In this document: positions 38,961-49,056 of the stretch, one piece after another
Layout: the number at the start of each line of letters is the position of its first letter
Position numbering within the stretch: position 1 is the stretch's first letter
Origin: an uncultured Chromatiaceae bacterium
Lineage (GTDB): Bacteria; Pseudomonadota; Gammaproteobacteria; Tenderiales; Tenderiaceae
Reading direction: 5' to 3'
Assembly (NCBI GenBank): GCA_945787735.1
Contig: CALZIQ010000009.1
Coordinates: forward strand, 1 to 51,747
Length of the DNA stretch: 51,747 bases
Notes under the pieces: generated by a model
What the model saw: only the letters and a program-made list of their open reading frames with translations
What the model was told of the DNA's origin: nothing
The model's database searches: none
Program-made: the position numbers and the translations under genes

Positions 38961-39760
38961 GCACCTTCCAGGATGCCAGCACTATAATTACCATTCATGC
39001 CCATAAAATCTCCTTGGGCAAGATAAAGCCGGTCTGAATTATTTTGTTGTGCCGCCAGTGCAAGCGCTTGCTGCTGAACATCGTCACGTGCATTGGCCAC
39101 CAATACTGAATTCACTGGGCTGGCCAGCACCGGCAGGTCATTGCCGCTGTCACCTGCAAATACAACCTGTTCAGGTTCATATCCCTTTTGCTTGATTAGA
39201 AACTCTATGGCGTGCAACTTGGTGGCGTTTTGCGGCAGTACATCCAGCAGGCCTACATGTTCCAGATCGTCAATACTCCAGATCAGGCTGGCGCGGATGT
39301 CGTGTGCTTGCAGACGTTGTTGCATATCTGCCATCAATGCTTGAAGCGCGCAATCTTGAGGGGCGTAGTAGCTCAGTTTGAAAGTGTTTTGTTTTTCCAC
39401 TTCTTGTTGGTTGAGTATGTCGATGTCTTTAAACAACTCAGCAAGCTGGTCATGTCTTAAACCGGCCCAGCAGGGGGCGATTTCATCTTGCCATTGCTGC
39501 CACAACTGCCAGTCGCCATCATTAATTTCATAAATGGTGCTGCCCACATCACCCAGCACATAATTCGGAATAGGTAGCTCATAACGCTCGATGGCCTCGG
39601 TCACAAGCGCCTTGTGGCGCCCGGTGACATAGGCAATGTCGACCTCGGGGCGCTGTGACAACTTGCGAAAGAGTGCTCTGGCCCCGGGTGATTCAGGTTG
39701 TTCACCGTTGGGTAGCAGGGTGCGGTCGAGGTCGGTACAAATCAGAGTTCTATTGTGCAA
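38921..39760 (-). CDS. HAD-IIB hydrolase, sucrose-6-phosphate phosphatase-like
   Basis: LICTDLDRTLLPNG, IAYVTGRHKALV, YVLGDVGSTIYE, VVFAGDSGNDLPVL. Confidence 0.85.
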   Translation of the reverse strand: MHNRTLICTDLDRTLLPNGEQPESPGARALFRKLSQRPEVDIAYVTGRHKALVTEAIERYELPIPNYVLGDVGSTIYEINDGDWQLWQQWQDEIAPCWAGLRHDQLAELFKDIDILNQQEVEKQNTFKLSYYAPQDCALQALMADMQQRLQAHDIRASLIWSIDDLEHVGLLDVLPQNATKLHAIEFLIKQKGYEPEQVVFAGDSGNDLPVLASPVNSVLVANARDDVQQQALALAAQQNNSDRLYLAQGDFMGMNGNYSAGILEGAVHFIPTIRQWLE

Positions 39761-39889
39761 AGTCTCAGGCCTGGCTAGGTGATGGTTGAGTCAGTGTAAG
39801 GCAATTACCAGTTCACGGCAAAAGCAGCTTGCGCATCTTAATGTTTGGTTATAATGCTGCGTGTTTTTATGTTTTGTGAAAGTGAATTG

Positions 39890-41272
39890 ATGTCTTCATT
39901 CCGCCATTATCAGTTTTTACCTCGTTTGTTTGTTGCCTGGAGTTTGTTAAGCGCCTGTTTCTCGAATGCGAATGCCGCTGGTTTTTATCTGATTGATCAG
40001 AGTGTCACCAATATGGGCACGGCCTATGCTGGTGGCGCAGCCATGGCCGAGGATGTTGGTACGATCTATTTTAATCCGGCCGGTCTGTTACGTTTGCAAC
40101 AGGGCCAGTTGATTGGAGGCTTGAATTTTATCCTCACGCCGGAGTCTGAGTTCCATGATTATGGCTCCAGCCATCTGCTGCTGGGTCAGGGTGGTCTGGG
40201 CAGTGATGAAGGCGGCAATGGCGGGGTCTCCGGTGTGGTGCCCAATTTTTATGTTTCAGCGCCCTTGTCGGATTCTGTTTCGGCCGGGCTAGGTGTGAAC
40301 GCCCCTTTTGGCTTGTCGACTGAATATAATCCGGGCTGGATCGGCCGTTACCACGCGGTTAAATCAGACTTGAAGACCATTAATATCAACCCGGCGCTTG
40401 CCTTCAGGCTCAATCAGCGAATTAGCCTGGGTTTCGGAATTAACTACCAGTACATCGAGGCCGAGATCAGCAACGCCATCGATATCGGCACGCTCAACGC
40501 TTTGCCGGCGGCCGCGGGTGGTTTTGGTGGTGCGTACAATGCTCTAGGTCTGTCGCCCGCAGCTGCGGATGGTTTTGTAACGCTTGATGGTGATGACTGG
40601 AGCTGGGGTTATAACGTTGGTCTGTTGATTGAGTTGGATGAGAAGACTCGTTTCGGTTTTTCCTATCGTTCTAAAATTTCGCATTCCCTACAGGGGCAGG
40701 CCGATTTCACTATTCCTGGCGGTGGTGTGATCGAGTCATTTAGTGGTCTGTTTGTCGACACAGGTGTGCAATCAGCTGTCGCATTGCCGGCGATTGCCTC
40801 TGCCAGTGTCTGGCATGCACTTGATTCACGCTGGGCGCTGATGGCCGATCTCAGCTGGACTGAATGGAGCAATATCCACGAGTTGCGTTTTGATTTTGTT
40901 TCAGCCCAGCCGGATGGCGTGACGACTTATCAGTGGCGCAATACTCGCCGTTATGCAATTGGTACCAGTTACTCAAGTTCAGGCCAGTTCATTTATCGTT
41001 TCGGGATTGCCTATGATGAAACCCCGATTCCCAATGCGCAATTGCGCAATCCACGCCTGCCGGGAGAAGATCGTGTCTGGTTTGCCGTCGGTCTGGGATA
41101 TCAGTTTTCGTCCCGGCTGAGTTTTGATTTTGCTTACGCTCATCTGATGGCCAGGGATCCAGCGATTCGTAAAACTGCCACAAGTGAGGATGCCTTGCTC
41201 GGTGGGCTAAATGGCGATTACGAGGCCAGTGGTAATACGCTCAGTGTTCAGCTGAAGTGGCTGGTTGAATAA
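39890..41272 (+). CDS. OMPP1/FadL/TodX family outer-membrane transport protein
   Basis: Signal peptide ending NANA; AGFYLIDQSVTNMGTAYAGGAAMAEDVGTIYFNPAGL; porin-like C-terminus. Confidence 0.92.
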   Translation: MSSFRHYQFLPRLFVAWSLLSACFSNANAAGFYLIDQSVTNMGTAYAGGAAMAEDVGTIYFNPAGLLRLQQGQLIGGLNFILTPESEFHDYGSSHLLLGQGGLGSDEGGNGGVSGVVPNFYVSAPLSDSVSAGLGVNAPFGLSTEYNPGWIGRYHAVKSDLKTININPALAFRLNQRISLGFGINYQYIEAEISNAIDIGTLNALPAAAGGFGGAYNALGLSPAAADGFVTLDGDDWSWGYNVGLLIELDEKTRFGFSYRSKISHSLQGQADFTIPGGGVIESFSGLFVDTGVQSAVALPAIASASVWHALDSRWALMADLSWTEWSNIHELRFDFVSAQPDGVTTYQWRNTRRYAIGTSYSSSGQFIYRFGIAYDETPIPNAQLRNPRLPGEDRVWFAVGLGYQFSSRLSFDFAYAHLMARDPAIRKTATSEDALLGGLNGDYEASGNTLSVQLKWLVE

Positions 41273-41300
41273 CCCCGCTGCCATTGTGTTGGCGGCGGGG
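41273..41300 (+). other. Terminator-like hairpin after fadL-type gene (no U tract)
   Basis: CCCCGCTGCCA - TTGTGT - TGGCGGCGGGG, one G.U pair, immediately after the TAA stop. Confidence 0.6.
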
Positions 41301-41480
41301 GGAGGCATTGTAGTGGCTAGGGAGTCTCTGATTAATTCATGAGCGGTTGCTGTGCGGCTAAAATTTCCAGCTTCTGTGTTGCAAATTTTGGCAATAGTCT
41401 CGCTATTACCTGCGCTTTGCGCCTTGAATCTAAAAATTTTGACTCACCCATCATTTCGCCCAGAATTAATCAGAGGCGCC

Positions 41481-42059
41481 CTAGAATTTACTACCCAGAT
41501 AAATACCAAGACTGTTTGCATCGAGCTTGGTATTGCCGGTTTCATAATCCATCGCCTTGAGCTTGAAACCGATATAGGTATCGGTGGTCATGGTAGTTGA
41601 CTTAGCCTGGGAGAAAATGTAGTTATATTGCACGAAAACACCTGTGGCATCGTCAAATTTCGTATTGCTGCAGCCGCCGGAATCGAAACAGATTTCATAA
41701 GAGGGATTAAGATAAGCGCTTAGGCCTGCTCCCAACTCATGTCTGCTAAAGCGATTAAAGGCGCCCAGCTCCAGTGGAAAAACGTCCGTATCCGCCTCGC
41801 CATTGGGCGATGTGAATTCAACCGCATTAAACATGTAATGCAACATGAGGCGCAGGCTCAGCGATGAATCGGCGTGTGAAAAACTGGCACCTGCACCAAA
41901 CACAATACCGCCACCGGCGCTGAGGTCAGTCGTGGTTGTTGTGACCAGATCGTCTCCGCCGAATTCATAACCTATGGTTAGCAGGGGTTCGAGTTCGGCA
42001 TGACTAAGCGTAGAGGCGGTGAGTGCCAGGATAAATACGGAAGACTTGTGAAACAACAT
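41481..42059 (-). CDS. Putative outer-membrane beta-barrel protein
   Basis: Signal peptide (SSVFILALTASTLSHAE), alternating amphipathic strands, terminal aromatic LGIYLGSKF. Confidence 0.65.
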   Translation of the reverse strand: MLFHKSSVFILALTASTLSHAELEPLLTIGYEFGGDDLVTTTTTDLSAGGGIVFGAGASFSHADSSLSLRLMLHYMFNAVEFTSPNGEADTDVFPLELGAFNRFSRHELGAGLSAYLNPSYEICFDSGGCSNTKFDDATGVFVQYNYIFSQAKSTTMTTDTYIGFKLKAMDYETGNTKLDANSLGIYLGSKF

Positions 42060-42135
42060 GTTGTAACCCCTTCAACTTTTAAATACTACGAGGGCAGGAT
42101 TATCGGTATTTTTTATTTGTAGGGCAAATAAAAAA

Positions 42136-42162
42136 ACGGGCCTTGTTGTGAACAAGGCCCGT
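42136..42162 (-). terminator. Rho-independent terminator for the aminotransferase gene (minus strand)
   Basis: ACGGGCCTTGTT - GTG - AACAAGGCCCGT with an A-run on the plus strand (T-run in the minus transcript). Confidence 0.9.
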
Positions 42163-42185
42163 TGATAGTCTAGCGAAAGCGTTGC

Positions 42186-43364
42186 TTAGGCAGACAATAT
42201 TTTATGTGCTGCTGCCACTGCTACGCCACGCTCAACCGGCGCGTTCATGCGACCAAGCACGTCATCCAATGCATTCAGGCATAGATAGACATTGCGTGCG
42301 TTACAGGCGTGCCCCATAAGTCCGATACGCCAAACCTTGCCAGCCATTACACCCAGACCAGCACCAATCTCAAGCGAGTAATCATTCAAAAGAGTCGCGC
42401 GCACAGCCGCATCATCTACACCGTCCGGAATAGTGATGGCATTCAATTGTGGTAGACGGTCTTCCTCGTGAACGATAAAGTTCATACCCATGGCTTCAAG
42501 GCCTGCACGCAGTGCCTGATGGTGTTTGGCGTGACGTGCCCAAGCGTTTTCCAGGCCTTCTTCTTTTAGGATGACAAGCGATTCGTGCAAACCATAGAGT
42601 GCATTGATGGGCGCGGTATGATGGTAAGCGCGTTTGCCTTCACCGCCCCAATAACCCATGACCAGGTTCAGGTCGAGGAACCAACTCTGCACTTTAGTTG
42701 AACGGTTGCGTACTTTTTCCAACGCGCGTTCGCTGAAGCTGACCGGTGACAGGCCAGGTGTGCAGGAAAGACACTTTTGTGTGCCAGAGTATATTGCATC
42801 GATTTTCCAGTCATCCACAAATATTGGTGTGCCGCCCAATGAGGTTACAGCATCAACAATGGTGAGGCAGTCATGCTTGTGCGCGATCTCCACAAGCGTC
42901 TTGGCATCGGATTGCGCACCGGTAGATGTTTCGGCATGCACGAAGGCGACGATCTTGGTATCCGGATTTGCCTTTAGCGTATCTTCTAATTTTTGTGGAC
43001 TGACTGCCTTGCCCCATTCATCCTCAACCATCACTGGGGTGCCACCACAGCGCTCGACATTCTCTTTCATGCGGCCACCAAATACACCATTTTGGCAGAC
43101 GATGACCTTGTCGCCCGGTTCGACCAGATTGACGAAGCAGGTCTCCATGCCGGCGGAACCTGGAGCCGAGACCGGCATAGTCAATTCGTTTTCGGTTTGA
43201 AAGGCATATTTCAGCAGTCCTTTCATTTCATCCATCATGCCAACAAAAACAGGGTCGAGATGGCCGATGGTCGGGCGTGACATGGCTTCGAGGATGCGTG
43301 GATTAACATCCGAAGGGCCCGGGCCCATCAGGGTGCGTTGTGGGGGATGAAAAGATTTTGTCAT
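42186..43364 (-). CDS. Alanine/serine--glyoxylate-type aminotransferase (class V, PLP)
   Basis: [98 protein letters not shown]. Confidence 0.92.
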   Translation of the reverse strand: MTKSFHPPQRTLMGPGPSDVNPRILEAMSRPTIGHLDPVFVGMMDEMKGLLKYAFQTENELTMPVSAPGSAGMETCFVNLVEPGDKVIVCQNGVFGGRMKENVERCGGTPVMVEDEWGKAVSPQKLEDTLKANPDTKIVAFVHAETSTGAQSDAKTLVEIAHKHDCLTIVDAVTSLGGTPIFVDDWKIDAIYSGTQKCLSCTPGLSPVSFSERALEKVRNRSTKVQSWFLDLNLVMGYWGGEGKRAYHHTAPINALYGLHESLVILKEEGLENAWARHAKHHQALRAGLEAMGMNFIVHEEDRLPQLNAITIPDGVDDAAVRATLLNDYSLEIGAGLGVMAGKVWRIGLMGHACNARNVYLCLNALDDVLGRMNAPVERGVAVAAAHKILSA

Positions 43365-43440
43365 TGTGGTGCCTCTCTCTGATTGTTGCTTCTCTAATTG
43401 TATTGCGCGCACGGCGCACCTTCATTCAAAAAAATCAAAT

Positions 43441-43459
43441 GGGTGCGCAGTGCGCGCCC
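43441..43459 (-). repeat. REP-like palindrome / possible terminator of the glcDEF transcript
   Basis: GGGTGCGCAGTGCGCGCCC. On the minus strand it is followed by ATTTGATTTTTTT just past the glcF stop. Confidence 0.6.
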
Positions 43460-43465
43460 TAACTT

Positions 43466-44683
43466 TTATTGATAGCTATTATCCAAAAGCTCTATCCAGT
43501 GGTTTACTGGAATATTTGCTGCAGAGTCTAGATGCATCTGGCAGCCGATATTTGCTGTGGCAATGATATCCGGTTGGCCGCTTTCCAGTGCATTGAGTTT
43601 ATTGTTGAGTAATTGTTGTGACAGTTCTGGCTGCAGCAGGGTATAGGTGCCGGCGGCACCGCAGCAGAGATGACCGTCGGGCACAGGGGTCAGTGTGTAA
43701 CCACACTGTTGCAGAATCGATTCTACTGCGCCACTCAGTTTTTGTCCGTGCTGCAACGTGCAGGAAGATTGATAAGCAACTTTAACGCCCTTGCCGTTGG
43801 CAGCAAATTCGCTTAGGTCTTCTTCACGCAAAATCTCGCTCAGGTCACGGGCCAGATTGCTGATATGCATCGCCTTGCCGGCATAGTTGGGATCATCTTT
43901 CAGTTCCTGTCCATACTCTTTCACCATCAGGCCGCAACCGCTGGCAGTCATTACAATGGCCTCGATGCCGTCTTCCACATAAGGCCACCAGGCATCGATG
44001 TTGTTGCGCATGCGCTGTTTGGCGGTGTCGCCATCTGACAGGTGTTGATTGATGGCGCCACAGCAACCGGCTTTTTCAGCCACAACCAGCGAAATACCTA
44101 GTGTGTCCAAAACGCGCGCAGCTGCGGCATTGGTGTTGGGTGTGGTCAGGGGTTGTATGCAGCCTTGCAGCACCAGCATGCGGCGCTGATGTTGTGAGTT
44201 TGGAAAAGGCTGGGCCGGTTTTGGTTTGGGCAGTTTGTTCTTTAGCTGGGCTGGCAGGAAGGATTTGACTAGTTGTCCTGCTTTTATAGCGAGATTAAGT
44301 CGTCTCGGGTTCGGCAACACTTCGAGCAGGGCTTTGCGCAGCATCTTGTCGGCAAAGGAACGCGGTGCTTTTTCTTCCATTAGATTGCGGCCGATGTCCA
44401 CCAGCCGGCCGTAACGCACACCCGAAGGGCAAGTGGTTTCGCATGAGCGGCAGGTCAGGCAACGATCCAGGTGTAGGCGTGTTTTTTCTGTCGCCGCGTT
44501 GCCTTCTAGCAGCTCTTTAATTAAATATATTCTTCCGCGAGGGCTATCCAACTCAGAGCCGAGAATTTGATATGTCGGGCAGGTAGCCGTGCAAAAACCG
44601 CAATGCACACAGCTGCGCAAAATGTCGTCAGCTTCGGCGATCTCGTCCTTGTCTTTCAGTGCTGGGTCAATACAAGTCTGCAT
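43466..44683 (-). CDS. glcF: Glycolate oxidase iron-sulfur subunit GlcF
   Basis: CVHCGFCTATCPTYQILGSELDSPRGRIYLIKELLEG, CLTCRSCETTCPSGVRYG, CCG-type motifs. Confidence 0.95.
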   Translation of the reverse strand: MQTCIDPALKDKDEIAEADDILRSCVHCGFCTATCPTYQILGSELDSPRGRIYLIKELLEGNAATEKTRLHLDRCLTCRSCETTCPSGVRYGRLVDIGRNLMEEKAPRSFADKMLRKALLEVLPNPRRLNLAIKAGQLVKSFLPAQLKNKLPKPKPAQPFPNSQHQRRMLVLQGCIQPLTTPNTNAAAARVLDTLGISLVVAEKAGCCGAINQHLSDGDTAKQRMRNNIDAWWPYVEDGIEAIVMTASGCGLMVKEYGQELKDDPNYAGKAMHISNLARDLSEILREEDLSEFAANGKGVKVAYQSSCTLQHGQKLSGAVESILQQCGYTLTPVPDGHLCCGAAGTYTLLQPELSQQLLNNKLNALESGQPDIIATANIGCQMHLDSAANIPVNHWIELLDNSYQ

Positions 44684-44685
44684 GC

Positions 44686-45747
44686 TTACATTCCTGAGTA
44701 CATGCGGCCGGGGTTGAAGATGTTGCTTGGATCAAAGCTGTTTTTAAGCCGTTGATGTAATACCTTCAAGGGTTGGGGTAGGGGTTGGAATACCTCGCTG
44801 TAACGATCACCGCCACGAAACAGACTGGCATGACCACCAAATTGTTGCACCACAGCGCGGATGCGTGCAGCGTCGGTATTACTCAATAACCAGCGCTGGG
44901 CGCCGCCCCAGTCCAGCAACCATTCGCCGTCGATTGGTAAGGCCGGTGTGCCTGGTTTTACCGCAATGCGCCACAGCGGTTTGTCGCTGTTAAAGAATGA
45001 CAGCTCATGTTCACGCAAGTGTTGCCAAAAATGGCTACGGCCACTCAATGTTTCACCAGGTAACTTATTCTGGGCATCAATCACTGATTGTTCGCTGCCA
45101 GCGAGGCGTACATAACACTGGCCCTTGTAGTAACAGGCGGCATCTACCGGCAGTGCTTTGCTCAGTAGTCCGCTCATGAAACCAATTGCCTCAGCTTCGC
45201 TGCATTCATGAAACAGGGTGGTTGAGGTGGCTGGCCGCGGTAGCACTTTTAGGCTTAACTCGAGCAATACACCGAGCGTGCCGTAGGCACCGACCATCAG
45301 GCGGGAGACGTCATAACCGGCGACATTTTTAATGACCTGTCCGCCAAAGCGCAAGATCTCGCCCTTGCCGTTGAGTAGTTTGCAGCCCAGCACAAAATCT
45401 CGCGCCGCGCCGACATACGGTCGGCGTGGGCCCGACAGGCCACAGGCGATGGTACCGCCCAGCGTGGCGTATTCACTAAAATGTGGTGGTTCAAAGGCCA
45501 GCATTTGACCACTCTCTGTTAGTTTGTCTTCGATGATCTGCATGGGCGTGCCTGCACGGGCAGTGATAACCAGTTCGCGCGGGTCGTAATCCACAACACC
45601 GCTGTGTTGGGTGATATCCAATGTTTCGCCATCGCTAACTCGACCCAGAAAGGTCTTGCTGCCACCACCGCTGATCTTGAGTCTGCGTCCTTCTTTAGCA
45701 GACTGCTGCACCTGGGATATCAGCAGTTCATCGATGCTGCTGGTCAT
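44686..45747 (-). CDS. glcE: Glycolate oxidase FAD-binding subunit GlcE
   Basis: FAD_binding_4 motifs (LGGTIACGLSGPRRPYVGAARDFVLG, FGGQVIKNVAGYDVSRLMVGAYGTLGVL). Confidence 0.94.
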   Translation of the reverse strand: MTSSIDELLISQVQQSAKEGRRLKISGGGSKTFLGRVSDGETLDITQHSGVVDYDPRELVITARAGTPMQIIEDKLTESGQMLAFEPPHFSEYATLGGTIACGLSGPRRPYVGAARDFVLGCKLLNGKGEILRFGGQVIKNVAGYDVSRLMVGAYGTLGVLLELSLKVLPRPATSTTLFHECSEAEAIGFMSGLLSKALPVDAACYYKGQCYVRLAGSEQSVIDAQNKLPGETLSGRSHFWQHLREHELSFFNSDKPLWRIAVKPGTPALPIDGEWLLDWGGAQRWLLSNTDAARIRAVVQQFGGHASLFRGGDRYSEVFQPLPQPLKVLHQRLKNSFDPSNIFNPGRMYSGM

Positions 45748-47204
45748 CAGAAACGTTCCAGTTCGGGGTGGGGCAGCTGGCCCTTATGAACGTGCATGGC
45801 ACCGAACTCAGCACAACGATGCAGGGTGGGCACAGCCTTGCCTGGATTCAATAGCCCTTCGGGGTCAAAGGCGGCCTTAACCGCGTGGAACTGGCTTAGT
45901 TCGGCAGATTCAAATTGCATACACATCTGATCGATTTTCTCTGTGCCGACGCCGTGTTCACCGGTGATAGTGCCGCCCACCTCAACACATAGCTCCAGGA
46001 TACGACTGCCAAATTCTTCGGTGCGCTCCAGCTCACCAGGCTTGTTGGCATCGAACAGGATGAGTGGGTGCAGGTTGCCGTCACCCGCATGAAAGACATT
46101 TGCTACCAGTAGGTTGTATTCCTCTGACAGCTCGCGCATACGGCGCAATACTTTCGGCAGTTGGCTGCGTGGGATGGTGCCGTCCATGCAGTAATAATCC
46201 GGCGAGATTCGGCCGACGGCGGGAAAGGCTGACTTGCGTCCCTTCCAAAACATTTGCCGTTCGGTTTCGTCCTTGGCGGTGCGTACCTCGGTGGCGCCAT
46301 GTTGTTTCAATACTTCACGTGCCACCATAATTTGTTCAGAGACTTCGGCATTGGTGCCATCCAGTTCACACAACAAAATGGCCTCGGCCTCGCGTGGATA
46401 ACCGGCATGGACGAAATCCTCGGCGGCCTGAATGGCCAGTTTGTCCATCATCTCCAGACCGGCCGGAATGATACCGGCGGCGATGATGGCACCCACCGCT
46501 TCGCCAGCCTTGGCGATGTCATCGAAGGCGGCCAATAGCACCTGGGCCCGTTCAGGCTTGGGTAGCAGTTTCACCGTTACCTCAACAATGATCCCGAGCA
46601 TGCCTTCGGAGCCTGTCATCAAGGCGAGCAGGTCATAGCCGGGTGCATCCAGGGTTTCGCCACCGATGGTGACAAGTTCGCCGTCGACTGTGACGATCTT
46701 CAATTGCAGAATGTTATGCACGGTCAGACCGTATTTGAGACAGTGCACGCCGCCAGAATTTTCCGCCACATTGCCGCCAATGCTGCAGGCGATCTGGGAG
46801 GAGGGGTCAGGGGCGTAATAAAGGTTGTGGACTGCGGCTGCTTCGGAGATGGCCAGGTTACGAACCCCGGGTTGCACAGTTGCCATCGCATTTTGCGGGT
46901 CAATGTTAAGAATCTGCTTGAACTTGGCCAGGCTCAGCAAAACACCGTCTTCCAGCGGCAAGGCGCCGCCAGACAAACCAGTGCCGGCGCCACGGGCTAC
47001 CACCGGCACCTTGGCCTGATGGCAAAGGCGCATGATGGTCTGTACCTGCTCAATGGTTTCTGGCAACACCACAACCATGGGTAGGCGCCGATAAACCGAC
47101 AGGCCGTCACATTCGAAGGGACGCAAGTCTTCTGCTTCGGTCAGCACGGACTCAAAAGGCAGCAGTTGTCGCAGTGACTGGATCAGGTGATCTTTTCCGC
47201 TCAT
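45747..47204 (-). CDS. glcD: Glycolate oxidase subunit GlcD
   Basis: VPVVARGAGTGLSGGALPLEDGVLLSLAKF, GSIGGNVAENSGGVHCLKYGLTVHN-like region, GEHGVGTEK. Confidence 0.96.
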   Translation of the reverse strand: MSGKDHLIQSLRQLLPFESVLTEAEDLRPFECDGLSVYRRLPMVVVLPETIEQVQTIMRLCHQAKVPVVARGAGTGLSGGALPLEDGVLLSLAKFKQILNIDPQNAMATVQPGVRNLAISEAAAVHNLYYAPDPSSQIACSIGGNVAENSGGVHCLKYGLTVHNILQLKIVTVDGELVTIGGETLDAPGYDLLALMTGSEGMLGIIVEVTVKLLPKPERAQVLLAAFDDIAKAGEAVGAIIAAGIIPAGLEMMDKLAIQAAEDFVHAGYPREAEAILLCELDGTNAEVSEQIMVAREVLKQHGATEVRTAKDETERQMFWKGRKSAFPAVGRISPDYYCMDGTIPRSQLPKVLRRMRELSEEYNLLVANVFHAGDGNLHPLILFDANKPGELERTEEFGSRILELCVEVGGTITGEHGVGTEKIDQMCMQFESAELSQFHAVKAAFDPEGLLNPGKAVPTLHRCAEFGAMHVHKGQLPHPELERF

Positions 47205-47349
47205 TAATCCTCGGAAAAATACTTTAGTAAATTAGTCGGGTATGCAATCTCACCAGAGTTGTGCGGTGATTGCAAGTGTCCCCTGGCCTGTCTGTATCTT
47301 GTCCTGTTTAGTTTCAAGCTTGATTTGCCTTGGCTGATTTGTCACTAGA

Positions 47350-47790
47350 CTAGTTCTCAGGTTCTTCCGCTTTCTTCTTGTTCTGATTGATGTTTTTCTT
47401 GGGTTTCGGTGGCAGCAGCTTGTTCAGCCGGGCTTTGTCTGTTTTGTCAGCTTTGTCATTGAAGCGATTGATCAATTTGGCTAATTCTTTCTCGTCTTCG
47501 CCGGCATTGATATCGCGAAGCACACCCCAGACTAATTGTTTGTCTTCTGGCTGAATACTGCCTTTCATATTCAGCATAGCCTTGGCCAGGTTTTGTTCAT
47601 TTCGTGTGACATTGGTGCCGCTGGCGATCTGTTTCAGGGTCTGACGTTGAGGTGCATCAGGGGCTATTTGAAGCTTCAAGAGCACATCCGCCATCTGCTG
47701 GATGGCACTGCTGGAGCTTGCGGCAACGGCCGTCTGAGCAGAGAAGATGAGAGGTATGAGTAATGCCAATACCAAGGATTTCAACTTCAC
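47350..47790 (-). CDS. Hypothetical secreted protein
   Basis: Signal peptide VKLKSLVLALLIPLIFSAQTAVAA; basic C-terminus KPKKNINQNKKKAEEPEN. GTG start with upstream GGGAGA. Confidence 0.55.
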   Translation of the reverse strand: MKLKSLVLALLIPLIFSAQTAVAASSSSAIQQMADVLLKLQIAPDAPQRQTLKQIASGTNVTRNEQNLAKAMLNMKGSIQPEDKQLVWGVLRDINAGEDEKELAKLINRFNDKADKTDKARLNKLLPPKPKKNINQNKKKAEEPEN

Positions 47791-47955
47791 AGTGATCTTC
47801 TCCCTTTGAATAATCCCCGCATACCTTACTTGCATCCAAGGGTGACTGTCCACCGTGCCTAAGCACAGTTGCTTGTTTGTCATTTTTTCTCATGCCTTAA
47901 GCGGGTATAGTTGGGCAAAAGAAATTCATAAATTTTATCTCTTGGAGAGTTGATC

Positions 47956-48753
47956 GTGTCCAGAAAGATAGTCTCACTAGTGTTGTTTTTTAGCTTGACT
48001 GCCTGCGCAGTTTCACCCACCGGCCGCAAGCAGCTGGCCTTTATGCCTGATGCCCAGATGATCTCGATGGGAGTGCAGTCATTCGAACAAATGAAGACCG
48101 AAACGCCTAAGGTCACCGATGCCGCCATCAACAACTATGTGCAGTGTATCGCCGATGCCATTATCAGCCAGCCTGAGGTGCAGCAGTACAGCAGTTCATG
48201 GGAAGTGGTGGTGTTTGATGAAGACTCTGTCAACGCCTTTGCTCTGCCCGGTAGTAAGATCGGTGTCTATAAAGGTCTGTTGAAGGTGGCAGAGACACCA
48301 GACCAGGTCGCGGCCGTCATGGGCCACGAAGTCGGTCACGTGCTGGCCGAACACGGCAATGAGCGTGTGTCGCAAAACCTGGCTGTGGGCCAGACCCTGA
48401 CCTTATTGGAAGGCTGGATGTCAGCCAATAACTCTGCCTATCGCCAGCAGGCCATGAGTCTGCTGGGCTTGGGTTCTCAGGTAGGCATCCTGCTGCCGTT
48501 TAGCCGTGCCCATGAAAGTGAGGCCGACGAGATTGGCCAGACTCTGATGGCCAAGGCGGGCTTTGATCCACGCGAGAGTGTGACCCTGTGGCAGAACATG
48601 GGCAAAGGTGGTGGCAAGGCGCCGCCTGAGTTCATGTCTACCCATCCGTCTCACGACACACGCATCGAGCAGTTGCGGGCAGGTTTGGCCGAGGCCATGC
48701 CAGTTTATAACGCCGCCACAAAACACCGCTGCACAAGGCCTGAGATCAAGTGA
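47956..48753 (+). CDS. M48 family metalloprotease, lipoprotein
   Basis: Lipobox LTAC; zinc motif VMGHEVGHVLAEHGNERVSQ (HExxH) and HESEADEIGQTLMAKAGFDP. Confidence 0.93.
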   Translation: MSRKIVSLVLFFSLTACAVSPTGRKQLAFMPDAQMISMGVQSFEQMKTETPKVTDAAINNYVQCIADAIISQPEVQQYSSSWEVVVFDEDSVNAFALPGSKIGVYKGLLKVAETPDQVAAVMGHEVGHVLAEHGNERVSQNLAVGQTLTLLEGWMSANNSAYRQQAMSLLGLGSQVGILLPFSRAHESEADEIGQTLMAKAGFDPRESVTLWQNMGKGGGKAPPEFMSTHPSHDTRIEQLRAGLAEAMPVYNAATKHRCTRPEIK

Positions 48754-49056
48754 GTCAAATTCCTCCTATGTCCAAGCTATGATTGTAGAAAGTGTTACCC
48801 ATGTCACCGAACACTTGTTACTTATCTTCCCGGTCTATACACAGTCAAGGGGAGGGGGCAAAACTCAGTGAAATTCTCTTAAGTTAAGTATCATTCTGAA
48901 CTGGATCGCATTGATTTCCCTCCATGCAGCAGAATGGTTTTGCAGGACAAAAAAACTCTATAATGCCTGCTCACCATCGCAAGACCAGCACGCAGCGTGA
49001 AGGTAGGCCACAAGCTGTCTCAAATGTATAGAAATAAGTAGAAGGGTTTTTTGGGT

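Noticed and set aside
42658-43200. 180-aa plus-strand ORF opposite the aminotransferase
   Set aside because: Fully contained in a well-supported CDS on the other strand, with no protein-like motifs.
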